A DNA stretch of 64,000 nt from Prochlorococcus sp. scB243_495L20 (GCA_000634215.1 JFLX01000001.1:248001-312000); one strand, 5' to 3'; counted from the stretch's first letter, positions 16,540 to 26,892 are shown. Made by a program: numbers and translations. Notes: generated by a model from the letters alone, not told the origin.

Positions 16540-18465
16540 ATGAGTAATGATGATAAGTTAAAAGTTAGGCAAACTGAATCTAAAAAAAATGCTTTAAAGG
16601 AATTAACTATTATTAGGGATACTATTTTTTGGATTGATTTTGTTGGGGAAGGTCAAAATGAGAATGCCATATTTGCAAGACCATTTAATGATAAAGAGGC
16701 CTTACCTCAGAAATTAACAAGTAAAAAATATAAAATTAAAAATAATTTTCATGGATATGGCGGTAAATCTTATAAATGTATAAATTTTAAAAATAATTTT
16801 TATTTGATATGGATAGATCAGATTACTAAGGCATTATGGTTTCAAATTTTTAAAGAGGCAGCGATAAATTATAGAAGTCAAAATAAATATCTTGATTCAA
16901 TTCAAGAACCTAGACAACTATCTAAATCAATTGATGGAAATTTCGACTCTTCATTTGTCATTTGTGAAAAATTTTTCTTGTATGGTATATGCGAGATAAA
17001 TAATAGAGATTATTTATTTTCTTTAAATTTAAAAAAAACTAAACAACATATTCATCGAATAAAAAAATTTAAAAATTTTGCTGGAGAATTATCTTCTAAT
17101 ACTTCTGCTAGATTGCTTTCTTGGATAGAGTGGGATTCTCCATACATGCCCTGGGAAAAAAATGATCTGTATTTTGCTCAAATAGATCTGGATGGAGAGA
17201 TACAAAAAATAAAAAAATTTTCAAATAAGCATATAAATGCTAAAAAAAACGTTTCTTTTTTTCAACCCTATTGGATAAGTGAAACACTCTTAGTATGCTC
17301 TGAAGATAGTTCTGGATGGTGGAATTTATTGTTTTTAGAAATTAATGAAATTGAGAATATTTTTATTAAGAAAAGAGTAGAGAGAAATTTAATTGAATAT
17401 GGAGCACCACAATGGCTCTCTGGAATAACATTTTTTTCAGGGACTATAAAAAATTTATTTTGCTTAGCAAAAAAAGAAAATAATTTTATAGTGGAAAAAT
17501 ATAAAGATCTTGAATTCGTTAAGGAATTTTCTACTCCTTTTACTTCAATAAGTGATTTCAGTGTTTTTCGAAAAAAAGTTATTTTGAAAGGTTATGGATC
17601 TGATTTTTTTGGAATTGTATTTGAAATTGATTTTGAAAAAAAAGTTTTATCAAATTTTTCTGATCAGATATTTGTTGATCATATAAAAGATTGCTCAAAA
17701 CCTGAAACATTTTGGTTTAATGGTTTTGAAGATCAATCTACTCATTCTTTTCTTTATAGACCCCTTGTTGAAAAATTTAGAAAGCCACCGCTCTTAGTTA
17801 GAGCACATAGTGGACCAACTTCATTTTTTGATGGATCGTATAACTCCGAAGTTCAATATTGGACGTCGAATGGATTTTTTGTTGCTGAAGTTAATTATGG
17901 AGGATCGTCAGGATTTGGAAAAGCATATAGAGAAAGGTTGAATTATCAATGGGGAATTGTTGATTCTTTTGATTGCAAAGCACTCGCTCTTGAATTAATC
18001 AAATCAAATCTGGTTGATAGCGAGAAAGTAGTAATTTTTGGCAATAGTGCTGGTGGGTTAACTGCTCTAAATAGTTTATTATATGGGTCTATTTTTACAG
18101 CAGCAATTTGTAAATATCCTGTTATTGATTTGAAGGATATGTATTTCAACACACATAGGTTTGAAAAAGATTATTTAAATTCTTTGGTAGGAAATTATGC
18201 AAAAAATCGTGATGACTATATAAAAAGATCGCCTGTTAACTATATTAATAAAATAAAAAAACCTATTTTATTGTTTCATGGAAAAAAAGATAAAGTTATT
18301 TCTTATGAACAAACTTTAAAAATTCAAGAAGTTTTGATCCGAAATAATAAATATTCAGAAGTTATGTTTTTTGAAAATGAAGGGCATGGGTTTAAAAATA
18401 TTGAAAATAAAAAAGTAGTAATGCAAAAATCTCAGGAATTTTTAAAAAATGTTTTAAATATTTAA
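16540..18465 (+). CDS. S9 family prolyl oligopeptidase-type serine peptidase
   Basis: The 641-aa protein has an N-terminal beta-propeller-like region (about residues 20-390) and a C-terminal alpha/beta hydrolase domain (about 400-641). The nucleophile elbow GNSAGG places Ser at 503. The other likely catalytic residues are D584 in HGKKDK and H616 in NEGHGF. The oxyanion-region block RAHSGPTSFFDGSYN precedes them. These are features of dipeptidyl aminopeptidase/acylaminoacyl-peptidase S9C enzymes. No signal peptide is seen, so cytoplasmic peptide turnover is likely. The end overlaps the sufS end by 4 bases, convergently. Confidence 0.9.
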   Translation: MSNDDKLKVRQTESKKNALKELTIIRDTIFWIDFVGEGQNENAIFARPFNDKEALPQKLTSKKYKIKNNFHGYGGKSYKCINFKNNFYLIWIDQITKALWFQIFKEAAINYRSQNKYLDSIQEPRQLSKSIDGNFDSSFVICEKFFLYGICEINNRDYLFSLNLKKTKQHIHRIKKFKNFAGELSSNTSARLLSWIEWDSPYMPWEKNDLYFAQIDLDGEIQKIKKFSNKHINAKKNVSFFQPYWISETLLVCSEDSSGWWNLLFLEINEIENIFIKKRVERNLIEYGAPQWLSGITFFSGTIKNLFCLAKKENNFIVEKYKDLEFVKEFSTPFTSISDFSVFRKKVILKGYGSDFFGIVFEIDFEKKVLSNFSDQIFVDHIKDCSKPETFWFNGFEDQSTHSFLYRPLVEKFRKPPLLVRAHSGPTSFFDGSYNSEVQYWTSNGFFVAEVNYGGSSGFGKAYRERLNYQWGIVDSFDCKALALELIKSNLVDSEKVVIFGNSAGGLTALNSLLYGSIFTAAICKYPVIDLKDMYFNTHRFEKDYLNSLVGNYAKNRDDYIKRSPVNYINKIKKPILLFHGKKDKVISYEQTLKIQEVLIRNNKYSEVMFFENEGHGFKNIENKKVVMQKSQEFLKNVLNI

Positions 18466-19715
18466 GAATTGATTTTTAGAAAATTAATAGTATCTTTTAA
18501 TTTTTCTATAAATATATCAATTTCCTCCTTATTGGTTGTGAAATTCATGCTAATTCTAGCTGTAGATTTAATTCCAATGTATCTGTGAAGCGGTTGACAG
18601 CAATGATGTCCACTTCTGATGCAAATTCCTTTTGAATCAAGAATTTCAGCAATATCGTTTGAATGTATATTTTTTATATAAAAGGTGGCAAGTGATGCTC
18701 TGTTTGGATCTATCTCGGGCGATGGACCAATAATTTCAACATTTTCTATTTCATTTAATTTTTTAAATAAATATTTTGTAATAGTCTTTTCATATTCATG
18801 AATTTCATCCAAACCAATAGTGTTTATATAATTAATTGCTTCTGCAAGACCTATTGCTTCTGCAATAGCTGGAGTTCCAGCTTCAAATTTATGTGGTAGC
18901 TCTGCCCATGTACTTGTCTCTTCAAAAACATCTTGTATCATTTCGCCACCTCCAAAGAGAGGAGGAATTTTTTCTAAGATTTCTTTTCTTGACCAAAGGA
19001 AACCAATACCTGTAGGACCGCAAAGTTTATGTCCTGATCCTGCTAAAAAATCTACATCAAGATCAGTTACATCTAGTTTTTGATGGGCCAAACTTTGACA
19101 TGCATCTATTAACACTAAAGAACCTTTTTGTTTAGCTAATTTAGTGATTTCTTTGATTGGATTACAGCAACCAAGAGTATTACTAACGTGTACTAAGCTA
19201 ACAAGCTTTGTTCTAGATGTTAGTTTTGATTTAAAATCGTTTATATCTAATTTCCCATTTTTATCTATACCTACAAATTTTAATTTGCATTTATTTTTTG
19301 CTGCAACCATTTGCCATGGAACAATATTACTATGATGTTCCATTATTGATAAGAGGATTTCATCGTTTTCTCCTAGTGAAGATTCGCCCCATGATCTGGC
19401 TGCTAGATTGATTGCCTCAGTAGCATTTCTTGTGAAAATAATTTCTTTTGTTGAATTCGCCTTTATATATTTGCTAATTAAATATCTTGCATTTTCAAAT
19501 TCTTCTGTTGCTTTGGCACTTAATTGATGCGCACCTCTATGTACATTGGCATTAAAGTTTCTATAATATTCATTAATTTTTTCTAAGACTTGAATTGGTT
19601 TTTGAGTGGTTGCAGCATGGTCTAAATAAATAATTTGCTCACTACTTTTTAAGTTCTTATTTAAAAGAGGAAAGTCTTTCTTAGTTATTTCAGGAAAATT
19701 TTGAATTGTTTCCAT
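18462..19715 (-). CDS. sufS: Cysteine desulfurase SufS
   Basis: This 417-aa PLP enzyme takes sulfur from cysteine for Fe-S cluster assembly. The PLP lysine is K230 in GSGHKLCGPTG, and the active-site cysteine lies in RSGHHCCQPL (C372). The N-terminal LDHAATTQKP and the MEHHSNIVPW block are typical of group II (SufS/NifS-like) enzymes. It is the last gene of sufBCDS: sufD ends on the base where sufS starts (shared position 19715), implying tight coupling. A SufE gene is not in the window. Confidence 0.97.
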   Translation of the reverse strand: METIQNFPEITKKDFPLLNKNLKSSEQIIYLDHAATTQKPIQVLEKINEYYRNFNANVHRGAHQLSAKATEEFENARYLISKYIKANSTKEIIFTRNATEAINLAARSWGESSLGENDEILLSIMEHHSNIVPWQMVAAKNKCKLKFVGIDKNGKLDINDFKSKLTSRTKLVSLVHVSNTLGCCNPIKEITKLAKQKGSLVLIDACQSLAHQKLDVTDLDVDFLAGSGHKLCGPTGIGFLWSRKEILEKIPPLFGGGEMIQDVFEETSTWAELPHKFEAGTPAIAEAIGLAEAINYINTIGLDEIHEYEKTITKYLFKKLNEIENVEIIGPSPEIDPNRASLATFYIKNIHSNDIAEILDSKGICIRSGHHCCQPLHRYIGIKSTARISMNFTTNKEEIDIFIEKLKDTINFLKINS

Positions 19716-20932
19716 TAATTTTCGTTTAAAAGTTTTTCAAGCAAATCCCATCTATCTTTTGAAACGGGAATAAATGAAATTATTTCTTGAAAATAAGAAC
19801 TTAATTGTAGTTTACTTGCTTCTGTTAATGTGATCCCTCTTGTTCGCATATAAAAAAGTTCTTCTTCATTTAGTTGTGAAATTGTAGCTCCATGTTTGCA
19901 TTTGACATCATCAGCAATTATTTCTAATTGAGGTTTGGTATCTATTTGTGCGAGGTTTGATAAAAGTAAATTTCTGCTTAATTGAGAAGCATCAGTTTTC
20001 TGGGCGATTTTAGGAACTATTATTGAACCTTCAAATATCGCATGTGATTTGTCGTCAGCAAGTGATTTGTTGATTTGATCTAGAAATCCATTTGGACCAT
20101 TAAAGTGTATTTTTGTATAAGTAGAAATTTGCTCATCTTTTTTTGTTATTTGAATACCTTTGATATTGGTTTTAGCGTTTCCTTTAGATTGCTTAATACG
20201 AATTTCGAATCTTGCATAATTAAATTTGAAATGTAAAGATCCTAAATTGTATTCGCTATTGTTTTGTTGAATTACATTGAGAGAATTCAATAGATTTGAT
20301 TTGTTTTCTCCGTAAGAAACAATACCATGTTTTGCGGAACTATTTTCTTCTAGACAAAAGAATGTTGATTGAGATAATGAAGAGTTTTCTTTACCAAGAT
20401 TTACTTGTAATAAATCAACATCACAATTTTTTTCTAAAAATATTACCAAGGTTTTAGCATTTAACGAATTACTTGATGCGTGACTAAAGATTTCGATAGG
20501 AGGAATTTTTGATCCACTTATTTTTAATCCCAAGATATTTTTTGTATTACTTAAAGACAGATTAAACAAATCACTCCAGTTTTCGTTTTGATCAAAGTAA
20601 GAGATCTGTTCCTTTATATATTTATCTAATTCATCCTGACTTAATTGCTGTATTGAATAATTATCCTCTATTAAATTAATTTGGCAATTATTACCAATTA
20701 CTAATCTAATAGTACTTTGAGAAGTGTTCGGAAAAGGTGTATCAAATTTTTGATAGTTTTCATTAACCGAGTAGTCTAAAAAGTTTGAAAATTTTGATTT
20801 ATTTGAAAGTCTCCATTGTTCACTTTTCGGATTGGGGAGGGGACTTGATTGTAATTTATCTAGACAGATTTTTTGTATTTCTGTTTGATTATCAGTCGAT
20901 TTATTGGTTTTTATTTTTTCAATAATTTCCAT
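19715..20932 (-). CDS. sufD: Fe-S cluster assembly protein SufD
   Basis: This 405-aa protein pairs with SufB to form the SufBC2D scaffold complex. The C-terminal half holds the conserved SufB/D beta-helix segment, including QTDASQLSRNLLLS, the metal-site region DDVKCKHGATISQLNEEELFYMRTRGI and the closing FIPV. The N-terminal half is divergent, as usual in SufD. It starts 4 bases downstream of sufC and abuts sufS. Confidence 0.93.
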   Translation of the reverse strand: MEIIEKIKTNKSTDNQTEIQKICLDKLQSSPLPNPKSEQWRLSNKSKFSNFLDYSVNENYQKFDTPFPNTSQSTIRLVIGNNCQINLIEDNYSIQQLSQDELDKYIKEQISYFDQNENWSDLFNLSLSNTKNILGLKISGSKIPPIEIFSHASSNSLNAKTLVIFLEKNCDVDLLQVNLGKENSSLSQSTFFCLEENSSAKHGIVSYGENKSNLLNSLNVIQQNNSEYNLGSLHFKFNYARFEIRIKQSKGNAKTNIKGIQITKKDEQISTYTKIHFNGPNGFLDQINKSLADDKSHAIFEGSIIVPKIAQKTDASQLSRNLLLSNLAQIDTKPQLEIIADDVKCKHGATISQLNEEELFYMRTRGITLTEASKLQLSSYFQEIISFIPVSKDRWDLLEKLLNEN

Positions 20933-20936
20933 TTAT

Positions 20937-21722
20937 TTAAATCTCTTTTATAAAGTTATCAGTCCATTCATATCCTTTTTTCTCAAGCTCTAGAGCAAGA
21001 TCACTCTCACCAGTTTTTATAATTTGTCCGTCTGACATGACATGGACATAATTTGGTTCAATTTCATCTAATAATCTTTGATAGTGGGTAATAAGTATTA
21101 TCCCAGTTTGTGCATTAGATATTTTTTTAATTCCTGATGCCACTATTCTTAGAGCATCAATATCTAGACCAGAATCAGTCTCATCTAATATTGCTATCTT
21201 GGGCTCAAGCAAAGCCATTTGCAGAATTTCATTCCTTTTTTTTTCTCCTCCAGAAAATCCCTGATTTACACTCCTTGACAGGAACGCATGATCCATTTTC
21301 ACAATTTCTAACTTTTCTTTAACTAATTCTTCAAAATCAAAAGTATCTAATTCTTCTTTGTTGAGGAATTTTCTTCTTGCGTTAGTTGAGACTCTAAGAA
21401 ACTCAAGATTACTTACACCTGGAATCTCAATTGGATATTGAAAACCAAGAAAAATTCCTGATTGAGCTCTCTCTTCAGGGTCTAGAGAGTTGATGTTTTC
21501 GCCTAAAAATTTTATGTCGCCATTCGTAATTTTATACGAAGGATGTCCTGCAATTATTTTCGAAAGAGTACTTTTGCCACATCCATTTCTTCCCATAATG
21601 GCATGGATTTCTCCAGGATAGACAGTAAGTGAAACCCCTTTTAGAATTGGAAGGTTGTCGGTAGATGCAGAGAGATTTTCAACTTCTAAAATTGGTTCTG
21701 ATTCTTTCATTTGACTTTGCAT
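20937..21722 (-). CDS. sufC: Fe-S assembly ATPase SufC
   Basis: This 261-aa ABC-type ATPase drives conformational change of the SufBCD scaffold. Walker [10 protein letters not shown] lies at residues 44-52, the signature [11 protein letters not shown] at about 155-165, and Walker [12 protein letters not shown] follows at about 177-187. The Q-loop region [12 protein letters not shown] is the SufC form. It lies 21 bases after sufB and 4 before sufD. An in-frame ATG at 21710 is an alternative start. Confidence 0.97.
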   Translation of the reverse strand: MQSQMKESEPILEVENLSASTDNLPILKGVSLTVYPGEIHAIMGRNGCGKSTLSKIIAGHPSYKITNGDIKFLGENINSLDPEERAQSGIFLGFQYPIEIPGVSNLEFLRVSTNARRKFLNKEELDTFDFEELVKEKLEIVKMDHAFLSRSVNQGFSGGEKKRNEILQMALLEPKIAILDETDSGLDIDALRIVASGIKKISNAQTGIILITHYQRLLDEIEPNYVHVMSDGQIIKTGESDLALELEKKGYEWTDNFIKEI

Positions 21723-21743
21723 TTCACTTTAGAAATTGATTCA

Positions 21744-23186
21744 TTAACCTACTGATCCTTCTAGCTTAAGTGCCAGTAACTTATCTGCTTCCGCAGCAAA
21801 TTCCATAGGTAATTGATTAAATACATCTCTGCAAAAACCGCTGACCATCATTGAAACTGCCTCCTCAAATTCTATACCTCTACTTTGGAGATAAAAAAGT
21901 TGATCTTCTGAGATTCTACATGTGCTTGCTTCATGCTCAATTTCAGAATTGGGTTGTTGAGATTTGATGTATGGGAACGTATTCGCAGAAGCTTGATCTC
22001 CAATTAACATTGAATCACATTGACTGTAATTTCTTGATCCTTTAGCTTTTGACCCCATTTTGACAAGACCTCTATAGCTATTGATTGAGTTGCCTGCACT
22101 AATACCTTTGCTAACAATAGTTGATTTAGTCTTTGGACCGATATGGATCATTTTTGTGCCGGTATCTGCTTGCTGAAGATTATTGGTGAGTGCCACTGAA
22201 TAAAATTCTCCTACAGATTCTTCCCCTAAAAGAAGACAGCTAGGATATTTCCATGTAATTGCAGACCCTGTTTCAACTTGTGACCAGCTAATTTTACTTC
22301 TCTTGCCTAAACATTTTCCTCTCTTTGTGACAAAATTAAAAATTCCGCCAATACCTTCTTCGTCACCCGCATACCAATTTTGCACTGTTGAATATTTTAT
22401 GGAGGCGTCGTCTAATGCAATAAGCTCTACAACTGCTGCATGAAGTGTATTTGTATCAAACATTGGAGCTGTACAACCTTCTAGATAACTTACTGAACTT
22501 GATTCTTCAGCAATGATTAGTGTTCTTTCAAATTGTCCTGAATCTCCACTATTAATTCTGAAGTACGAAGATAGATCCATAGGGCAGGAAACACCTTTTG
22601 GGATATAAACAAAAGAACCATCACTAAAAACAGCAGAATTTAGAGCAGCAAAATAATTATCACTAGCTGGAACTACTGTACCTAAATATTTTTCAATTAA
22701 ATCCGAGTGATTTTTTACTGCTTCACTAATTGAGCAAAATATAACTCCATGTTCGGCAAGTTCTTCTCTAAAAGTTGTGGCTATAGAAACACTATCAAAC
22801 ACAGCATCTACCGCTACATTTGTCAGTTTTTTTTGCTCCGTAAGGGGTATTCCCAATTTGTCAAAAGTCTCAAGAAGTTTGGGATCAACTTCATCTAAAC
22901 TAGAAATTTTCTCTTTTTGCTTAGGAGCAGAGTAATAAACTATATCTTGATAATCAATTTGTTTATATCCTAATCCTGCCCAATCAGGCTCTTTCATTTT
23001 TTGCCATTTTTTAAAAGCTTTTAATCTAAAATCGAGAAGATATTGTGGCTCCTCTTTTTTCTGAGAAATTAATCTTATGATGTCTTCATTTAATCCCTTT
23101 GCTATTTTTTCAGTTTCAATATCAGTGACGAAACCATATTTGTAAGGCTCTTTTACTACATCTTTAACTAAATTTTCGTTGACCAT
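21744..23186 (-). CDS. sufB: Fe-S cluster assembly protein SufB
   Basis: This 480-aa scaffold subunit is where clusters form in the SufBC2D complex. It shows the family's signature blocks: [19 protein letters not shown], the sulfur-accepting cysteine region [32 protein letters not shown], and the C-terminal [21 protein letters not shown]. Length is normal. It heads the sufBCDS operon. The divergent 94-bp upstream region holds a short inverted repeat just before the start, and no sufR-like regulator gene is next to it. Confidence 0.97.
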   Translation of the reverse strand: MVNENLVKDVVKEPYKYGFVTDIETEKIAKGLNEDIIRLISQKKEEPQYLLDFRLKAFKKWQKMKEPDWAGLGYKQIDYQDIVYYSAPKQKEKISSLDEVDPKLLETFDKLGIPLTEQKKLTNVAVDAVFDSVSIATTFREELAEHGVIFCSISEAVKNHSDLIEKYLGTVVPASDNYFAALNSAVFSDGSFVYIPKGVSCPMDLSSYFRINSGDSGQFERTLIIAEESSSVSYLEGCTAPMFDTNTLHAAVVELIALDDASIKYSTVQNWYAGDEEGIGGIFNFVTKRGKCLGKRSKISWSQVETGSAITWKYPSCLLLGEESVGEFYSVALTNNLQQADTGTKMIHIGPKTKSTIVSKGISAGNSINSYRGLVKMGSKAKGSRNYSQCDSMLIGDQASANTFPYIKSQQPNSEIEHEASTCRISEDQLFYLQSRGIEFEEAVSMMVSGFCRDVFNQLPMEFAAEADKLLALKLEGSVG

Positions 23187-23201
23187 GTTATCAAAAATAA
23201 C
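23187..23201. promoter_or_regulatory. Short inverted repeat in the sufB leader
   Basis: GTTAT-caaaa-ATAAC forms a perfect 5-bp inverted repeat immediately upstream of the sufB ATG, where an operator or leader stem could act. It is not the CAAC-N6-GTTG sequence reported for Synechocystis SufR. A repeat this short can occur by chance in AT-rich DNA. Confidence 0.25.
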
Positions 23202-23280
23202 TTATTACAATTAGCTTTATATACTTTAACGAAAGATACCCCCAATATTGAGTTTTTTTCTTTATTAAAACTAAAAATTA

Positions 23281-23634
23281 ATGTCTAATCATCTTGATCC
23301 CTTGTCTAATCCATTAAACATGGAAACTATTCAGGAAATTGATAATCTTGATTTACCTGTCATGCAGAAACATCATTTAAGAATACTCGCTCATTGCCTT
23401 CAGATTTTAAAAATTATCAAAATAGATAATAGTTTTGAATATCAAAATAAAAATCGCCTGAGAGAATGGTGTGATAACCAATCCAAAAAATTTGATGATA
23501 AAAAATTTAGTGATATTTTTTATGAGCAGTTAGAATCAACTGCGGAAAAATTAAGTACTTTTTCAAAAAAAATAGGCAAAAGTATTGAGGATTTAGAGAT
23601 AGATGATTTAGTACTTCTAGTTGAACAACGCTAA
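23281..23634 (+). CDS. Conserved hypothetical protein, 117 aa, divergent from suf operon
   Basis: The protein is soluble and mostly helical, with acidic and Lys/Asp-rich segments. A conserved-looking core reads DLPVMQKHHLRILAHCLQIL. A C-terminal helix pair (ESTAEKLSTFSKKIGKSIEDLEIDDLVLLVEQR) could be a coiled coil. It occupies the place where many cyanobacteria carry sufR, but it lacks both a visible winged-helix domain and the cysteine cluster of SufR. I do not recognise the family. The function is unknown. Confidence 0.65.
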   Translation: MSNHLDPLSNPLNMETIQEIDNLDLPVMQKHHLRILAHCLQILKIIKIDNSFEYQNKNRLREWCDNQSKKFDDKKFSDIFYEQLESTAEKLSTFSKKIGKSIEDLEIDDLVLLVEQR

Positions 23635-23902
23635 GCCCTTATTAATTGATCCCGAAGAAAAAATATATTTTTGTTGAGTCGTTAACAAATTCAGGTAATA
23701 AAATTTAAAAAAAAAGAAAATTAATTTACATTCAAAAAAGATCTAAAAATTAATTAATTACTTTGATACCAACTGTTTTGAAGAGAAATATCAATTTTGA
23801 GAATTTTTTAGTAGTCAGAGGATCCTGACGACAAGTCAAAAAGACACACAATTCCTAAAAAAAAAGAACATACTGATCCCAAACAAAAACGGAGATTTTA
23901 AA

Positions 23903-25006
23903 GTGGCTGATGAGATCAAGAATAAAGATCAATTACTCTCACTTACTCTCAGACAATTACGTCAACAAGCAAGTAAATTATCAGTTCCGCTATACAGTCG
24001 TAAAACAAAAGCTGTGTTAGTTGATTTAATACTCAAATATCAAGAAAAAAATTATAAAAAAAAGACTAATACTCATCCTCCTCGGTCAACATCTGAAGAA
24101 ACTTTTGAGTCCAACTCTCTCCAAAGTAGTGAAGAAGTTAAAACAAATGTAGTTTTCTTACCCCGAGATCCAGAATGGGCTTATGTTTTTTGGCAAATTT
24201 CTGATGCAGATAGAGAAAAGGCACAATCCTTGGGAGCAAATAAATTATGTTTACGATTGTTTGATGCATCTGGATCTGAAGGAAGCAACATGAATCAAGG
24301 AACACTGAGGGAGATAGCTGTTGATAGTTACAGTACTGAGTGGTACTTGCCAATCCCACTAGCTGATAGAGATTATAAAGTTGAATTGGGTTACAAATAT
24401 GGATTTAATTGGATGTCATTGGCATTTTCTTCGATAAGCCATGTCCCTGGGTCTCATCCTTCTGAGCAAATTCTTGATAAATTTGTGCCTTTTAATTTAG
24501 ATTCTACCTCTGAGTCAATCCCAGATATATCTAATCCTGTTGTTTCAGAACAAAATGGTATGCATGAAAGGTTATACCAAGCAGCAACTAACATTCCTTT
24601 CAGAAGAAAAGTTGGTTCTGAAGAATTTATGGAAAATGTAAATTCAACAGACCTCAATGATAATCTTACAGACTCAGGAGCTGGTAAATGGTCATCAGGT
24701 TTAAATGATTCTGGAAGCGGAATCTTTAAAAATAGATCTTTTTGGCTCGTTGCTGATGCTGAATTAATTGTTTATGGAGCTACAGAGCCTTCTGCAAAAC
24801 TGACCATAGGAGGAGAAGATGTACCTCTTGCTGCAGATGGTACTTTTAGAATTCAAGTTCCATTTAGAGACGGAACTCAAAAATATGATATTGAAGCTGT
24901 TGATGTATCTGGTGAGCAAGAAAAAAGTATTTCAATGAAATTTGATAGAACTACACCACTTGACGATACTAATGAAAAAGATAATGCTGAGACTGAATGG
25001 TTTTAA
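23903..25006 (+). CDS. DUF4912 protein with N-terminal Rho_N/SAP-like module
   Basis: The 367-aa protein starts at GTG 23903, supported by GGAG at 23891-23894 with 8-base spacing. Residues 10-50 (LTLRQLRQQASKLSVPLYSRKTKAVLVDLILKY) form a Rho-N/SAP-like helical nucleic-acid-binding module. Residues about 85-200 match DUF4912, with the VFLPRDPEWAYVFWQISD opening. A later part (about 285-350) resembles an Ig-like bacterial domain (AELIVYGATEPSAKLTIGG). This organisation is typical of cyanobacterial DUF4912 proteins, whose function is unknown. A 268-bp gap upstream contains only a small hairpin. Confidence 0.82.
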   Translation: MADEIKNKDQLLSLTLRQLRQQASKLSVPLYSRKTKAVLVDLILKYQEKNYKKKTNTHPPRSTSEETFESNSLQSSEEVKTNVVFLPRDPEWAYVFWQISDADREKAQSLGANKLCLRLFDASGSEGSNMNQGTLREIAVDSYSTEWYLPIPLADRDYKVELGYKYGFNWMSLAFSSISHVPGSHPSEQILDKFVPFNLDSTSESIPDISNPVVSEQNGMHERLYQAATNIPFRRKVGSEEFMENVNSTDLNDNLTDSGAGKWSSGLNDSGSGIFKNRSFWLVADAELIVYGATEPSAKLTIGGEDVPLAADGTFRIQVPFRDGTQKYDIEAVDVSGEQEKSISMKFDRTTPLDDTNEKDNAETEWF

Positions 25007-25018
25007 TAAATTAAATTA

Positions 25019-25189
25019 ATGCTGAAAAAAATTGTAGCTTTTACTCCCTTGTTTGGGGCACTAACATTTCCACTAATAGTGCCAATTACAATCTCTAAAT
25101 TTGGTGTTAACTATGGAATTCTTAGTGCATTGTTAATTTCTTCATTATGGTTTATCGCTATGTTAAGAACTTCCGAAATGCCTCATTAA
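25019..25189 (+). CDS. Small membrane protein, 56 aa
   Basis: The ORF from ATG 25019 to TAA 25187-25189 encodes two hydrophobic segments: VAFTPLFGALTFPLIVPIT and YGILSALLISSLWFIAML. They are joined by SKFGVN, with a short polar C-terminus RTSEMPH. It is too hydrophobic and well organised to be a random frame and fits neatly between the DUF4912 gene and pgm, 12 and 32 bases away. The family is not recognised. Likely a thylakoid or plasma membrane mini-protein. Confidence 0.65.
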   Translation: MLKKIVAFTPLFGALTFPLIVPITISKFGVNYGILSALLISSLWFIAMLRTSEMPH

Positions 25190-25221
25190 TTTAGTTAGAT
25201 TTCTGGAAGTTTCTTAAAAAA

Positions 25222-26859
25222 ATGATTCAAGTTAGTGAAATTAATATCAATTCTCCTTTTCTAGATCAAAAACCAGGCACTTCTGGATTAAGAAAAAGTA
25301 CTTTAAAGTTTCAGGAAGAAAATTATCTAGAAGTTTTTATTGAAGCAATCTTACAATCATTGGACGATTTAAAAGGTTCAACATTAGTAGTTGGTGGTGA
25401 TGGCAGATATGGCAATATTGAAGCAATAGAAAAAATTGTTCAAATATGCATTGCTCATAAAGTTCAAAAAGTTATTGTTCCAAAAGACGGTTTATTATCT
25501 ACTCCTGCCACATCACATTTAATTAGAAAAGAAAACGCTATTGGTGGAATTATTCTTTCTGCAAGCCATAATCCGGGTGGGATTGATGGTGACTTTGGAG
25601 TGAAATTGAATATCTCAAACGGTGGCCCAGCTCCTGAGATAATTACTAATAAGATTTTCAAGGCTTCACAATTACTAACTAGTTATAAAATTTGTAAAAT
25701 TCAATTACCCGATTTTAGTGAATATGGAACTTACTCTTACGGTGAAACTACCCTAGAAATTATTAATGGATTAACAGATTACTCTAATTTGATGGAGAAA
25801 ATTTTTGATTTTGACCAAATTAGTGATTTTTTAAAAAAAGACTTCTCGTTAATCTTTGATGCAATGAATGCGGTTACTGGTCCATATGCAAAGAATATTT
25901 TTGTTGAAAAAATGGGTCTTGCACATGATTGTGTCATGAATGGTAACCCGTTAAAAGATTTTGGAGGTTTACATCCTGATCCTAATCTTACTTACGCATC
26001 CCACTTGGCTGATTTGTTATTAAATAAAAAATCTTATAGTTTTGGTGCTGCATGCGATGGAGATGGAGATAGGAATATGATTTTAGGAAGTGGATGTTTT
26101 GTAAATCCTAGTGATAGTCTTGCAGTTATCACTGCTAACACAAAATGTGTCCCTGGTTATAAAGATGGTATTACAGGTGTGGCTCGATCCATGCCAACCA
26201 GCTCAGCAGTTGATAATGTTGCTCGAGCATTAAATATACCTTGTTTCGAAACACCTACTGGTTGGAAGTTTTTTGGAAATCTTTTAGATTCTAATTTAAT
26301 TACTTTATGTGGAGAAGAAAGTTTTGGAACAGGTAGTAATCACGTGAGAGAGAAAGATGGATTATGGGCAGTTCTGTATTGGTTACAAGTTTTAGCTGAG
26401 AAAAAATGTTCGGTAAGTGATCTGATGCAGAATCATTGGAAACAATTTGGTAGGAATTATTATTCAAGACATGATTATGAGGCAATTCCCTCAAATATTG
26501 CTAATCAAATCTTTGGTAATCTAACTTCTATGCTCGAAAATTTAAAAGGAAATACTTTTGCTGGTCACTTAGTTAAAGTTGCAGATAATTTTTCATATTT
26601 AGATCCAGTTGATAATTCCACAAGTGAAAATCAAGGTTTAAGATTGGTGCTTGATGATAATTCTCGAGTAATTTTACGCCTTTCTGGAACTGGAACTAAG
26701 GGTGCAACATTAAGACTTTACTTCGAGAAATTTTTCAATCCTCAACAAAATCTTTCTTTAAATCCTCAGATTGCATTGAAACCTCTAATAAATGATTTAG
26801 ATGCTTTATTAAACATTTCAAAACTGACTGAAATGGAAACTCCTACAGTAATTACATAG
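25222..26859 (+). CDS. pgm: Phosphoglucomutase
   Basis: This 545-aa alpha-D-phosphohexomutase interconverts glucose-1- and glucose-6-phosphate, linking glycogen to central metabolism. The phosphoserine is S115 in ASHNPGG. The Mg-binding loop DGDGDRN has D279, D281 and D283. The sugar-binding GEESFGTGSNH and the phosphate-binding RLSGTGTKGATLRLY are present. The sequence follows the long eukaryote-like PGM form (PGTSGLRK near the N-terminus). ATG 25222 is the natural start. Confidence 0.95.
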   Translation: MIQVSEININSPFLDQKPGTSGLRKSTLKFQEENYLEVFIEAILQSLDDLKGSTLVVGGDGRYGNIEAIEKIVQICIAHKVQKVIVPKDGLLSTPATSHLIRKENAIGGIILSASHNPGGIDGDFGVKLNISNGGPAPEIITNKIFKASQLLTSYKICKIQLPDFSEYGTYSYGETTLEIINGLTDYSNLMEKIFDFDQISDFLKKDFSLIFDAMNAVTGPYAKNIFVEKMGLAHDCVMNGNPLKDFGGLHPDPNLTYASHLADLLLNKKSYSFGAACDGDGDRNMILGSGCFVNPSDSLAVITANTKCVPGYKDGITGVARSMPTSSAVDNVARALNIPCFETPTGWKFFGNLLDSNLITLCGEESFGTGSNHVREKDGLWAVLYWLQVLAEKKCSVSDLMQNHWKQFGRNYYSRHDYEAIPSNIANQIFGNLTSMLENLKGNTFAGHLVKVADNFSYLDPVDNSTSENQGLRLVLDDNSRVILRLSGTGTKGATLRLYFEKFFNPQQNLSLNPQIALKPLINDLDALLNISKLTEMETPTVIT

Positions 26860-26892
26860 AATTGAAAGTAATTATTTTTTGATTTTACTTAA

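Noticed and set aside
23814-23829. Hairpin GTCAG/CTGAC in the DUF4912 leader as a riboswitch or sRNA
   Set aside because: Only a 5-bp stem; no conserved aptamer pattern or T-run is visible, so it is noted but not annotated.
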